A stretch of 24,340 nt of DNA from Caldifarciminota bacterium (GTDB taxonomy: Bacteria; Hydrothermota; Tepidihabitantia; SM23-42). Position numbers and translations under genes: made by a program. The notes beneath the pieces were generated by a model. It was not told the DNA's origin. It searched no databases and saw only the letters and a list, made by a program, of their open reading frames with translations. Of the stretch, positions 1 to 7,674 are shown piece after piece (positions within the stretch are counted from its first letter, which is position 1; every line of letters begins with the position of its first letter). The stretch is from assembly GCA_030671005.1 (NCBI GenBank), contig DAOVAN010000007.1, positions 1 through 24,340 of the forward strand. Reading direction: 5' to 3'.

Positions 1-1705
1 CCCGGCTTATGTCCTTCTTGTTTTCGGAAATTTCGACCGTGAGAATATGTCTGAGTTCTTCTTTTCTTCGCTTCAGCGCGGTCCCTGTGGAGTAGATGAT
101 ATCAGATTCCTTTTCGGAAAATCCGGGAAAATGATGTTCGATTATCCTTAAGAAATTCTTTTTCTCATAATCGGTCAGCGTCGCGCTTCCTTTAACTGAC
201 TCCCGAATTCTTAAGGCATCTTTTTCTGATGCTTGCCCAAGCATCGCATCGAAGTTGTCCAAGGATAGAATTTTCTTGACGGTGGATTTTACGCCGCGTA
301 CATAGTCGAGGCTGTCAATGAGCCTGGGTATTAGTCTTGGCTGTAGGTATTCGCGGAGGACACCGGTTTCGATTCTTTTGAGCACCCATTGAAACTGCTT
401 GGGGTGTTGTTTTGGCATGGCGAATATCTTGTGATAAATGTCTGTCAATTTGCCGGGTACGTTCTTTAGGTGATCGGCCGCTGAATCGAGTAGTTTGAAA
501 TCATCACTCTCGAACACGATATTGGTGGTAGACTTGACCCATTCGTCAGGGTATTTGTCCTTTATAATGGATATTAGCCTGGTTTGGTGCTCATGATTTG
601 CCATATCAATTATTACTTCCTCGGGCATGTTCACGTCCAGTATATCTTCGATGGAATATCGCAGAGCATCGGGTTTTCCCATGTCTTCATATAACATTAG
701 TATGTCGAGGGATATGCCAGGATGGGTTTTTTGCATCTGATTACCCATTTGCTCAATGTGCGGTGCCAGGATGTCGAAGACAGCCGTTTGTCGCTTGGCA
801 TATTCTTCAGCTAACAGGTATTTTTCTTGGATGTTCGCCTTGTGAAAGGCATCGATTGCCTGATTCTCTTTATCTACTGCCGACTCAACATAGGTATACA
901 TCTTGGCGGTTTTGCCGGCAACCCTTATGTTATCGTGTTTTTCCAGTGCTTTCCGGACTCTTTCCCAGAACCTGCCCAATTCTTCGTCAGGCACGATACC
1001 GTCCAAGTAACCCTTGACTCTCGAGGCCGATAAAGATTCGCGAAGACTTTTCAACAGCGTGACTACAAGATCGAGAGGTTGTGAAGCAGCTAATAATCTC
1101 AGTTCGTCGATATTCTTGAACTTCTTGTAGAGAAAATGACCTTCGTTGATTGGTGATAGCAGTCCCTTGGCAATTTCAATCGTGAGGAAGTGTTTTTCCT
1201 TTTTTTCAAAATCGATGACGATCTCGCGTCGGTTAGGTTTAACATCAACCACTTCACCCATACCGTAGCGTTCGAAATAGAAGTATTTACCAACATCATA
1301 CTTGAGGAATTCTTCGAACCGCCTTATGGCTTTCAGAATGGGTTCACCCTTGTCTAAGCCGGACAATTCCAGGTATTCATCGAGATGTTGCGAATCCGCG
1401 TGTTGCTTTTTGTATAACCTAATGATTTCTTCCCGTGTTTTCGGGCTTTCAGGCTGATAGCGCAAGATGTGTTTCTGGACTTCGATCGCGCACTTGTAGT
1501 CGTGCTGTGATTCGTAGTGTTCACCAAGGATTTCTATCAAAAGCAGCGCCCGGCTGGCTTCACCAGCGTCTTTGAGGGTATCGGCAACGTCAAAGTATCC
1601 GTCTAATCCGATATCTTTTTCTATAATCAAATCAGTCCAGAGGTCATCCAGCTTATCGAAATCACGCTTGTTGATTAACTCTTTAGCATGGTCGATTCCG
1701 ATCAT
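1..1705 (-). CDS. greA: GreA-type transcription elongation factor with long N-terminal extension (3' part outside window)
   Basis: An open frame of 568 codons runs from ATG at 1705 to the window edge without a stop. The first 540 or so residues are helical and contain a segment (about residues 145-250) of the kind seen in the N-terminal part of the long GreA proteins of spirochaetes and chlamydiae. The last residues in the window (RKEELRHILTVEISENKKDI) match the start of the GreA/GreB coiled coil, which inserts into the RNA polymerase secondary channel and stimulates cleavage of backtracked RNA. The catalytic acidic tip and the C-terminal domain would lie beyond position 1. The ATG stands five bases after a TATAAT box with no Shine-Dalgarno sequence, which suggests a leaderless mRNA. 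What I see is the extension and the start of the coiled coil; the function is inferred from the family. Confidence 0.75.
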   Translation of the reverse strand, partial: MIGIDHAKELINKRDFDKLDDLWTDLIIEKDIGLDGYFDVADTLKDAGEASRALLLIEILGEHYESQHDYKCAIEVQKHILRYQPESPKTREEIIRLYKKQHADSQHLDEYLELSGLDKGEPILKAIRRFEEFLKYDVGKYFYFERYGMGEVVDVKPNRREIVIDFEKKEKHFLTIEIAKGLLSPINEGHFLYKKFKNIDELRLLAASQPLDLVVTLLKSLRESLSASRVKGYLDGIVPDEELGRFWERVRKALEKHDNIRVAGKTAKMYTYVESAVDKENQAIDAFHKANIQEKYLLAEEYAKRQTAVFDILAPHIEQMGNQMQKTHPGISLDILMLYEDMGKPDALRYSIEDILDVNMPEEVIIDMANHEHQTRLISIIKDKYPDEWVKSTTNIVFESDDFKLLDSAADHLKNVPGKLTDIYHKIFAMPKQHPKQFQWVLKRIETGVLREYLQPRLIPRLIDSLDYVRGVKSTVKKILSLDNFDAMLGQASEKDALRIRESVKGSATLTDYEKKNFLRIIEHHFPGFSEKESDIIYSTGTALKRRKEELRHILTVEISENKKDISR

Positions 1706-1710
1706 GTTTC

Positions 1711-1738
1711 ATTATACCTGAATATTAAGAAAATTCAA
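1711..1738 (-). promoter_or_regulatory. Sigma-70-like promoter of the greA-like gene
   Basis: On the minus strand TTGAAT (1738-1733) and TATAAT (1716-1711) are separated by 16 bp. The A of the ATG at 1705 is the sixth base after the -10 box, where transcription would normally begin, so the predicted mRNA is leaderless. Confidence 0.65.
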
Positions 1739-1758
1739 CATGAATACTTCGGTTTTTC

Positions 1759-1796
1759 AAAAAAAAGGCCAGGCAGATGAATGCCTGGCCTTTTTT
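1759..1796 (-). terminator. Rho-independent terminator of the sigma/anti-sigma/bactofilin-like operon
   Basis: A perfect hairpin has GGCCAGGCA (1767-1775) pairing with TGCCTGGCC (1782-1790) around a 6-nt loop. It is flanked by eight A and six T, which extend the stem and give a U-tract in either direction. It lies 10 bp past the stop at 1807 of the minus-strand gene. It sits upstream of the greA-like promoter and so insulates that gene. Confidence 0.9.
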
Positions 1797-1806
1797 CATA
1801 TGTATG

Positions 1807-3189
1807 CTACTTCTTTGCTACCACTACCTTTTTGCGTCTTATCAATGTGTAGATCACACTGCCCAAGCCGATGGTTGTCGCAACATAGAAGATGACAGCA
1901 CCTATCACGAATATCGGTGGGCCGATGAGTATAACGACGATGGGGATTATCATGATTGCTAGCCAGCCAACGCAGAACTTTCCTACTTGACTCTCGACCT
2001 TCCAGTTGAATCCTTTAACGACCCGGTCGCCGACGACCAGTGAAAGGGCGGTGATTCCAAATAGAGTCGCGAGAAAGATAGCAAGTGGGAGGAGGATGAT
2101 TAGCGGTATGCCGATTATTGATACGGCTAAGAGCACGATAAGCGGTACAAACAGGATTTGAAAGGCGATGCCAAGGCCAACTGAAGCCCACACACTTTGT
2201 TGAATTTTTTCGGCGATATTGCCGGTAGCTTGTGGAAAGATGAGTATGACGAGGATGTTTAGTATGAAGAATACGACGAGCATCCCGATGAAAACGATCC
2301 TTGGAAATGCCTCGCCTCCAGGGATCATTCTGGGAAGCCTGAATGCCTTACTTATGCGTGGCAAAATCTTTTCCAGTGCTTTGATCTCAATCGATTCGAT
2401 CTTGCCCAGAACCTCGGCATTTTCATGACGTTCAACAGTGCCACCCACCATGCTTACATCACCATTAACGGCTGATGCGGAATCCAGGTATACGGTGCCA
2501 CCGATCACATGGAGGTCGCCGTCGATGATGCCTTTATTCCTTATGTTGCCGCCGAATACTGCAGCATCACCATCGATGAAACCCATTATTTCGAGATTGC
2601 CTCCAAGCACTGCGACATCGCCGTCGACCATTCCGTTGACATCCACGGTACCGCCCATGACCGCTAGATCACCACTGATCACTCCGTCGATCTTCGCATT
2701 GCCACCAGTAACGGTCACGTCATCTTCAATAGTATCAGTCTCTGGCAAGTGGTAATCGCCACTAAAGGTCGTGCCAGTGAGAATTGCCTGCATACGGACA
2801 TCAGTGGCTGGACGGTCTAGCTCGCGTTCCGCCTCTACTGTATGTTCCAGGGATATTGTTTGGGCGTTCGCCTGGTCGAGTTTATCATGTACGTACTGGT
2901 TCGTCATGAAATTGACGAGGGACATCATAGTGTTCCAGGCGACATCTCCTTTTTCATAACGGGGTGCTTCGACGACAACCTCGTCCATTACCCCTATTTG
3001 CATGGCGTCGTCATAATAGGGCGCCGTGACTTCAACCGCCGGCATCAATCCACTCCAGGCGATATCCTCATTAGCATATCTGAACGCAGTCACTTCCACC
3101 TCGTCCATTGATCCGATGTAGGCTTGGTTGTTTGCAGATAATGGACTAGCTAAAGCTGCAAGTATGAGAAGAATTGTTAGGCTTTGCAT
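1807..3189 (-). CDS. Secreted/membrane protein with bactofilin-like beta-helix repeats and C-terminal transmembrane bundle
   Basis: The 460-residue protein has a signal peptide (residues 1-19) and a linker with repeated motifs: MDEVEVTAFRY at 28, AVEVTAPYY at 51 and MDEVVVEAPRY at 68. The first and third are each followed by a similar Asp-rich/Trp stretch. Residues about 157-253 carry six or so repeats of the form G-x-I-x-GD-hydrophobic-GG, typical of a right-handed beta-helix of the bactofilin (polymer-forming) type. About five hydrophobic segments follow from residue 308 to 450, then a basic tail. The start is ATG at 3189 with an AAAGGAGG Shine-Dalgarno. The gene overlaps the anti-sigma gene by 13 bp and is followed by a strong terminator, so it is probably an output or partner of this sigma system, perhaps at the envelope. 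The exact role is unknown. Confidence 0.7.
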   Translation of the reverse strand: MQSLTILLILAALASPLSANNQAYIGSMDEVEVTAFRYANEDIAWSGLMPAVEVTAPYYDDAMQIGVMDEVVVEAPRYEKGDVAWNTMMSLVNFMTNQYVHDKLDQANAQTISLEHTVEAERELDRPATDVRMQAILTGTTFSGDYHLPETDTIEDDVTVTGGNAKIDGVISGDLAVMGGTVDVNGMVDGDVAVLGGNLEIMGFIDGDAAVFGGNIRNKGIIDGDLHVIGGTVYLDSASAVNGDVSMVGGTVERHENAEVLGKIESIEIKALEKILPRISKAFRLPRMIPGGEAFPRIVFIGMLVVFFILNILVILIFPQATGNIAEKIQQSVWASVGLGIAFQILFVPLIVLLAVSIIGIPLIILLPLAIFLATLFGITALSLVVGDRVVKGFNWKVESQVGKFCVGWLAIMIIPIVVILIGPPIFVIGAVIFYVATTIGLGSVIYTLIRRKKVVVAKK

Positions 3190-3698
3190 TCTACCTCCTT
3201 TTGTAAAGCTTTGCCTAAGAAATAAACGAACATAATACTGAAGACCAATCCAATGACTGGATTCAAGGTGTTGATCGAGCCCTTGACCAGTGGTGAGAGC
3301 ACCTGATTCAGCGATGAGACCACGATCTGTATCTTATCGTATAGCCTCATGAACGCAGGGATCGACGTCGCTAGACGGTTCAAGGCTTGAGCCGGCAAGG
3401 GTGAGTAGGCAAAAAGCAAGAGGGCCGCGACCCAGCTACCAATAAAGGCAATTGCTGCTCTTGTCCAGGCGAATCTTCTTTTTAAGCCCAGTTTGGCGAG
3501 GACGCGAGCATTAAAACCAGCTTGCGGGTAGAACTCAATTAGTTCAGTCACGCTTCTGGTGGTTTGTGCCATTTCCTGGTAGAGCTGCGTACATTGGGGG
3601 CATTGCGCCAGATGCATATCCAGCTTACGTTTTCCGTCGATGCTCAGCTCGCGGTCGAGCTTTTTCTGGATTAGTCTTTCTATCTCTTTATGCTTCAT
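3177..3698 (-). CDS. Zinc-finger anti-sigma factor (membrane-bound)
   Basis: This 173-residue protein has an N-terminal H-x3-C-x2-C motif (H29, C33, C36), the zf-HC2 signature of ZAS anti-sigma factors that hold an ECF sigma factor at the membrane. Two hydrophobic helices follow, at about residues 81-99 and 146-163, so the part between them may lie in the periplasm. The gene follows the sigma gene after 33 bp and overlaps the next gene by 13 bp. The start is uncertain: GTG at 3701 immediately precedes ATG at 3698, and neither has a clear Shine-Dalgarno. The ATG is preferred. The signal sensed is not visible in the sequence. Confidence 0.8.
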   Translation of the reverse strand: MKHKEIERLIQKKLDRELSIDGKRKLDMHLAQCPQCTQLYQEMAQTTRSVTELIEFYPQAGFNARVLAKLGLKRRFAWTRAAIAFIGSWVAALLLFAYSPLPAQALNRLATSIPAFMRLYDKIQIVVSSLNQVLSPLVKGSINTLNPVIGLVFSIMFVYFLGKALQKEVECKA

Positions 3699-3731
3699 CA
3701 CTAGGTAATACGTAGAAATAGCTAGTAGGTT

Positions 3732-4277
3732 TCATGTTTTCGTCGGTTTTTCGTGAACCAGTACCCTCAGTCTATTCCTTGCCCGATGTAGCCGGGTTTT
3801 GATGGTTGTTATCGGCATGTCCAGGATTTCGCTGATTTCCTTGTACGAATATTCTTCTTTGTGAAACAGAATGACCAGCTCGCGATCCACGGGCGGCAGT
3901 TGTAGTAGTGCCTCATCAATTTGTTCCATTTTCTTCTTTCTGTCATATTTCTGCACAAGGTTATCGCTGCTCGCATGCCTCTCGTCGAGATACTCGTATT
4001 CATGTTTATTCTTTCTGAAATGATCCATGGTCAGGTTATGGGCTATTGTGAAAAGCCAGGTGGTAAATGGCTTTGATGTGTCGAAAGTCGCTAAGGCTTT
4101 GAAACACTTTATAAAAGTATCGAAGGTGATATCTTCAGCATCATGATAATTGCGGACCATGCGGTACACATAACTGAAGATTCTTCCTTTATATAAATTC
4201 AGTATCTTCTGACACGCGGCTTCGTCGTTGTCCAGGACTTTCTGGATCAGTTGTTTGAGTTCTTTGCGGTTTTTCAT
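3732..4277 (-). CDS. ECF-family RNA polymerase sigma factor
   Basis: The 181-residue protein has a sigma region 2 (YRMVRNYHDAEDITFDTFIK, near residue 38) and a region 4 helix-turn-helix at about residues 125-172 (LPPVDRELVILF, then SYKEISEILDMPITTIKTRL). It lacks regions 1 and 3, as ECF factors do. It heads a three-gene operon with its zinc-finger anti-sigma factor and a bactofilin-like membrane protein, and so probably directs a cell-envelope response. The ATG at 4277 has no clear Shine-Dalgarno. A promoter lies about 60 bp upstream. Confidence 0.9.
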   Translation of the reverse strand: MKNRKELKQLIQKVLDNDEAACQKILNLYKGRIFSYVYRMVRNYHDAEDITFDTFIKCFKALATFDTSKPFTTWLFTIAHNLTMDHFRKNKHEYEYLDERHASSDNLVQKYDRKKKMEQIDEALLQLPPVDRELVILFHKEEYSYKEISEILDMPITTIKTRLHRARNRLRVLVHEKPTKT

Positions 4278-4338
4278 TTAATAGCTTGGCGACTTCGCAA
4301 CAAAACAGGATTCTTATAAAAGATGGTGTACAATTTTC

Positions 4339-4366
4339 ATTATATATATAGCGGAACCAAATGCAA
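4339..4366 (-). promoter_or_regulatory. Sigma-70-like promoter of the ECF sigma operon
   Basis: On the minus strand TTGCAT (4366-4361) and TATAAT (4344-4339) are separated by 16 bp, inside an AT-rich run of alternating T and A. Transcription would begin near 4332, leaving a leader of about 55 nt. Confidence 0.5.
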
Positions 4367-4381
4367 GCGAGTTGTGTCTGA
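4353..4381 (+). promoter_or_regulatory. ECF-like promoter motif pointing toward the 3' end of iscU (antisense)
   Basis: On the plus strand GGAACCA (4353-4359) and GTCTGA (4376-4381) are 16 bp apart. This resembles the GGAAC / TCTGA promoters used by RpoE-type ECF factors. It overlaps the sigma-70-like promoter on the other strand. No plus-strand gene lies downstream, so any transcript would be antisense to iscU. The match could be chance. Confidence 0.25.
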
Positions 4382-4411
4382 TACTGCTAATCTACGAATG
4401 GTGTATCGAGA

Positions 4412-4852
4412 CTAATGCTCTTCTTTGGGGCAACCACGGATCTTTTCTGCCAGGTCTTGCCTGCCGATTTTCGTTAAGTAATCCTTTATGGCTTCATGGA
4501 TTGCCTGTACACCAAGATTTGAGCAATGCATCTTGACCGGCGGGAGCCCATCGAGTCCATCCGTAACATCATTGCGCGATAGGTCTATGACTTGGGATAG
4601 TGTCTTACCCTTCGCCATTTCGCTGGCCATTGATGCTACAGCGATCGCGGCACCGCATCCGAAGGTTTTGAAGCGGATTTCACAGATGCGTGCTTTTTCA
4701 AGCTCATCAGTTCTTGGTTCGATTCTGACATAGAATGTCATCAAATCACCACATACGGGATTTCCGCAAGTGCCGGTACCATCTGCGTCTTGCATTTCGC
4801 CCACATTGCGTGGGTTCATGAAGTGATCCATCACCTTTTGTGAATATTGCAT
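4412..4852 (-). CDS. iscU: IscU/NifU-type iron-sulfur cluster scaffold
   Basis: The 146-residue scaffold protein is where [Fe-S] clusters are built from sulfur delivered by the desulfurase. The three ligand cysteines are present: C34 in GNPVCGD, C66 in TFGCGAA and C110 in MHCSNL. The Asp of the first motif is kept (D36). The LPPVK sequence (103-107), which the HscA chaperone recognises in IscU, is intact. Two extra cysteines (C29, C57) and a C-terminal one (C141) are less usual. ATG at 4852 is preferred over an in-frame GTG at 4858 because AAGGAG lies 5 nt before the ATG and would overlap the GTG. The start follows the desulfurase stop by 2 nt, so the two are probably translationally coupled. 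Confidence 0.9.
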   Translation of the reverse strand: MQYSQKVMDHFMNPRNVGEMQDADGTGTCGNPVCGDLMTFYVRIEPRTDELEKARICEIRFKTFGCGAAIAVASMASEMAKGKTLSQVIDLSRNDVTDGLDGLPPVKMHCSNLGVQAIHEAIKDYLTKIGRQDLAEKIRGCPKEEH

Positions 4853-4854
4853 TG

Positions 4855-6030
4855 TCACTCCTTGTGCATGCCTGTAATACTAGGTTTATATAGCGGAGAT
4901 ATCGCCCTGAGCTTCTCGACGATTCCAGGGAATACGCTGATCACCTTGTCAATATCAGTTTCGGTGTTGAACCGTCCGAGAGAAAAACGTAGAGAGCCAT
5001 GTGCCATGTCATGTGGTACACCCATGGCGAGCAGTACATGTGAGGCTTCGAGACTGCCTGAGGTGCAGGCCGAACCGCTCGAGGCACCTATATCGTTCAT
5101 ATTCAATTGCAGTAACATAGATTCGCCTTCAATGTATTTCACGCTGAAGTTGAGAGTGTTGGCTAGTCTCTTTTCAGGATGTCCATTCAGTTTTAGTTCG
5201 GAAACCTTGGTACTTATTCCTTGCCACAATCTATCCCTCAGTTTTCTTAGTCGTTTTTCTTCCGCATCCATCTCGTCAATCGCGATCTCGCATGTCTTAC
5301 CCAGGCCGACAATACCTGGAACATTCTCGGTACCGGCACGTTTTCGTTGCTCGTGATGACCACCGTGACTCAGCGGATCGAACCGCATCCCCTTTCTGAC
5401 AACGAGTGCACCAACCCCTTTTGGACCATAGAACTTATGACCGGACAATGAAAGCATATCGATACCCATCGAGGGTATGTCGATTGGCATCTTGCCTACT
5501 GTTTGCACCGCATCGGTGTGAAAAATAGCGCCGTGACGCTGCGTGATTTTGCTGACTTCTCGGATCGGTTGAAGGGTACCAATTTCATTATTGGCGTGCA
5601 TGACCGAGACGAGCAGCGTGTCGTCGTCAACCTCTTTCTCGAGGACATTCAAATCAACAATGCCGTATTGGTCAACCGGGACCTTCACTATTTCAAAGCC
5701 GAATTTGTGCATGTACTCGCACGTTGTGAGGACGGCATGATGCTCGATCGCTGAGGTGACAATCTTTTTCCTTTTACCTCCGGCAAAAGCCGTGCCCTTG
5801 ACCGCGATATTGTCCGATTCAGTCCCGCCTGAAGTGAAATATATTTCATCGGTTTGGCATTTGAGCATCTTGGCCAGGGTCGCGCGCGCACTTTCCACTG
5901 CTTGTCTAGCCTTCTGCCCGGCATTGTGAATCGAAGAGGGGTTTGCTGAGATATCGTGGAAATAGGGAAGCATTGCTTTGATCACCCGTTGGTCGGTCGG
6001 CGTTGTTGCATTGTAGTCAAGATAGATCAT
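4855..6030 (-). CDS. iscS: Cysteine desulfurase (NifS/IscS group I)
   Basis: The 391-residue PLP enzyme converts cysteine to alanine and passes the sulfane sulfur to IscU. The Schiff-base lysine is K199 in LSGHKFYGPKG. H98, next to the cofactor, is in AIEHHAV, and the catalytic cysteine C322 lies in the group I loop SSGSACTSG. The length is normal. The ATG starts MIYLDYNATTP, the usual N terminus, and has a weak GAGAAG upstream. It is the third gene of the operon headed by an Rrf2 regulator and is immediately followed by iscU. Confidence 0.93.
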   Translation of the reverse strand: MIYLDYNATTPTDQRVIKAMLPYFHDISANPSSIHNAGQKARQAVESARATLAKMLKCQTDEIYFTSGGTESDNIAVKGTAFAGGKRKKIVTSAIEHHAVLTTCEYMHKFGFEIVKVPVDQYGIVDLNVLEKEVDDDTLLVSVMHANNEIGTLQPIREVSKITQRHGAIFHTDAVQTVGKMPIDIPSMGIDMLSLSGHKFYGPKGVGALVVRKGMRFDPLSHGGHHEQRKRAGTENVPGIVGLGKTCEIAIDEMDAEEKRLRKLRDRLWQGISTKVSELKLNGHPEKRLANTLNFSVKYIEGESMLLQLNMNDIGASSGSACTSGSLEASHVLLAMGVPHDMAHGSLRFSLGRFNTETDIDKVISVFPGIVEKLRAISPLYKPSITGMHKE

Positions 6031-6050
6031 GTCATTCTTCTCTCGTCTGT

Positions 6051-7118
6051 CTAAGATTCGAGCTCTTTGCGCTTTTGCAACGCCCCATAAAAAGCCTGCC
6101 AGAATGGATCCACGCGAGGATGCTCCAGATTTTTTTCGCCGTTCTCATCGAGCACCAATATGCCATGCTTGGACTCGACCAGTTCACCAACAATAGAAGC
6201 CTTTATGCCACTTTGATTTAGGATTTCCACTAAAGCATCAGCTTTGTGTTCGCGGCAGGTTAATATCAGGGTTCCCTCACTAATCGATTTGTAAGGGTCA
6301 ATCTCAAAGAGATCGCAGATTTCTTGGACATATTCTTCGATTACGATCTTTGACTTATGGATACGTGCCCCGAGTCCGGCTGCTTGAGCGATTTCATACA
6401 GACCTCCCCAGATTCCGCACTCAGTTGCATCGTGCATTGCAGTAATCCCATCATCACGCACACCGACTCTTATCGCAGTCATCGCATCATCCACAACCGA
6501 CATCTTATAGAAAAGAGTCTGTGCTTCTTTGGCAAAGTTTTGTCCATAGGTCCTGGCAATATACTTCGGGAACATGGTTGCAAAGATACCCGAGGCCTCG
6601 ATTGCTGGACCCTTGGTGATGATTATTTTATCGCCTTTCTTTGCAAACTTGGGAGTTACATATTTGTCGATGTCGCCGACTGCCAATACTGTGGCGCCAC
6701 CCACCATTGGATAATTGCAGTTATCATATCTTGCGGTGTGACCACAGATGATTGCCATACCCATTTTCTTGCTTTCTTCGTCAATCGTATTCCAGATAGT
6801 CGCCAGTTCGTCTTCAGTCGTCGATAAGGGGAGATTCAGGTCGATCGTCAGGTAAGTGGGCGGAAGGCCTGAGGTTACAACATCTGATGCAAGAATGTGG
6901 GTGGCAAACCAGGCAGCTCTTCTGAAGCCATATTCAGGTACAATGAATACTGGATCGCTCGTCATGGCCACGGCTCTGTCGCCAATCTCAACGATTCCAA
7001 CATCGACTCCATGTTGCGGTCCGACGAGTATTTCAGGGCGCTTCGCTCCCAGATGAGGGTAGATCAATTGATTGAAGACCTCAGCTGATATTTTGCCTAT
7101 TTCAGGTAATTTCTCCAA
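6051..7118 (-). CDS. AIR synthase (PurM)/HypE-superfamily protein, role unknown
   Basis: The 355-residue protein has the PurM/HypE/ThiL/SelD-superfamily layout. An N-terminal half contains an Asp-containing nucleotide-binding segment (AMTSDPV near 52), GGATVLAVGD around 168 and DKIIITKGP. A C-terminal half contains MHDATECGIWGGLYEIAQ, equivalent to HypE's HDPTRGG region. It ends in QKRKELES, without the C-terminal cysteine that HypE uses for cyanide-ligand synthesis, so it is probably not a hydrogenase maturase. The start is TTG at 7118: AAGGA lies 7 nt before it and no Met occurs before residue 52, inside the conserved part. It sits between the Rrf2 regulator and the desulfurase, which hints at a sulfur, selenium or Fe-S related ATP-dependent step; this is inference. 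Confidence 0.7.
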   Translation of the reverse strand: MEKLPEIGKISAEVFNQLIYPHLGAKRPEILVGPQHGVDVGIVEIGDRAVAMTSDPVFIVPEYGFRRAAWFATHILASDVVTSGLPPTYLTIDLNLPLSTTEDELATIWNTIDEESKKMGMAIICGHTARYDNCNYPMVGGATVLAVGDIDKYVTPKFAKKGDKIIITKGPAIEASGIFATMFPKYIARTYGQNFAKEAQTLFYKMSVVDDAMTAIRVGVRDDGITAMHDATECGIWGGLYEIAQAAGLGARIHKSKIVIEEYVQEICDLFEIDPYKSISEGTLILTCREHKADALVEILNQSGIKASIVGELVESKHGILVLDENGEKNLEHPRVDPFWQAFYGALQKRKELES

Positions 7119-7154
7119 TTCAGTATCCTTATATAAGAGACGTACTGAGTATCA

Positions 7155-7574
7155 TCATCGTTTCTTTTTCTCATTGATGATGTCATAGAGGGTTGAGGAA
7201 TTCAGAAACGTGTCAATCGTGTCTTTCATTCTCTTCCAATAGGGTCGGATAGAGCAGTCGTCTGCACGCGAACAGCAGTCTTCAGCGTCTGCGATCAGGC
7301 ACCTTACCAGGCCTCGGGATTCACCGACCGCTTCCATTATTTCCCCTATCTTAATTGATTTAATCGGCCGGTCAATGTAATAACCACCGCCCGGGCCTTT
7401 CTTGCTCGCAATTATCCCGGCGCGGTGGAGCTTCAAGAAGATTCGCTCCAGGTACTTCGCCTTTATTCCCTGTTGGTATGCGATCTTTCTCAGTGACACC
7501 ACTCGGCCTTCAGGTTGATTTGCCAGATGGAGCATTGCTTGGACCGCGTATGTCGTCATTGTGGTTAATCTCAC
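7155..7574 (-). CDS. iscR: Rrf2-family Fe-S-responsive regulator (IscR-like)
   Basis: The 139-residue protein has an N-terminal winged helix (residues 1-70, starting RLTTMTTYAVQAMLHLA), a recognition region and a basic GPGGGYYIDRP wing. C92, C100, C101 and C107 could bind an [Fe-S] cluster; E. coli IscR uses three cysteines with a C-x5-C-x5-C pattern, so the spacing differs here. It probably represses its own iron-sulfur operon when clusters are sufficient. I chose the GTG at 7574 because it yields the family N terminus and lies 5 nt after the -10 box. The upstream TTG at 7589 lies inside the promoter. The later ATG at 7559 would cut helix 1. Confidence 0.87.
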   Translation of the reverse strand: MRLTTMTTYAVQAMLHLANQPEGRVVSLRKIAYQQGIKAKYLERIFLKLHRAGIIASKKGPGGGYYIDRPIKSIKIGEIMEAVGESRGLVRCLIADAEDCCSRADDCSIRPYWKRMKDTIDTFLNSSTLYDIINEKKKR

Positions 7575-7579
7575 GCTAT

Positions 7580-7608
7580 ATTCTACCAAAAAAGTAGGGT
7601 ATTGTCAA
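7580..7608 (-). promoter_or_regulatory. Promoter of the iscR operon
   Basis: On the minus strand TTGACA (7608-7603) and TAGAAT (7585-7580) are 17 bp apart. The GTG start at 7574 is the sixth base downstream, predicting a leaderless mRNA beginning at or near GTG. Confidence 0.75.
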
Positions 7609-7634
7609 GGCAGCTGTCGCTCGACTCAAAAAAA

Positions 7635-7662
7635 TTGACTTTTGACCCGTTGTGCCTATAAT
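7635..7662 (+). promoter_or_regulatory. Promoter of the second ECF sigma gene, divergent from iscR
   Basis: TTGACT (7635-7640) and TATAAT (7657-7662) are 16 bp apart; an alternative TTGACC starts at 7642. Transcription would start near 7669, leaving about 6 nt before the ATG at 7675. The -35 boxes of this and the iscR promoter are only 26 bp apart, so a regulator bound between them could affect both. Confidence 0.7.
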
Positions 7663-7674
7663 TTGTGTAACTTT

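Noticed and set aside
598..1017. 139-residue plus-strand frame opposite the greA-like gene
   Set aside because: The minus strand encodes a continuous protein with family features; this frame has none.
2438..2755. 105-residue plus-strand frame rich in Pro/Ser/Thr
   Set aside because: It is the antisense shadow of the beta-helix repeats of the bactofilin-like gene; the repeat pattern explains the bias.
7642..7674. Upstream TTG start of the second ECF sigma gene
   Set aside because: It overlaps the promoter; ATG at 7675 is downstream of the predicted TSS.
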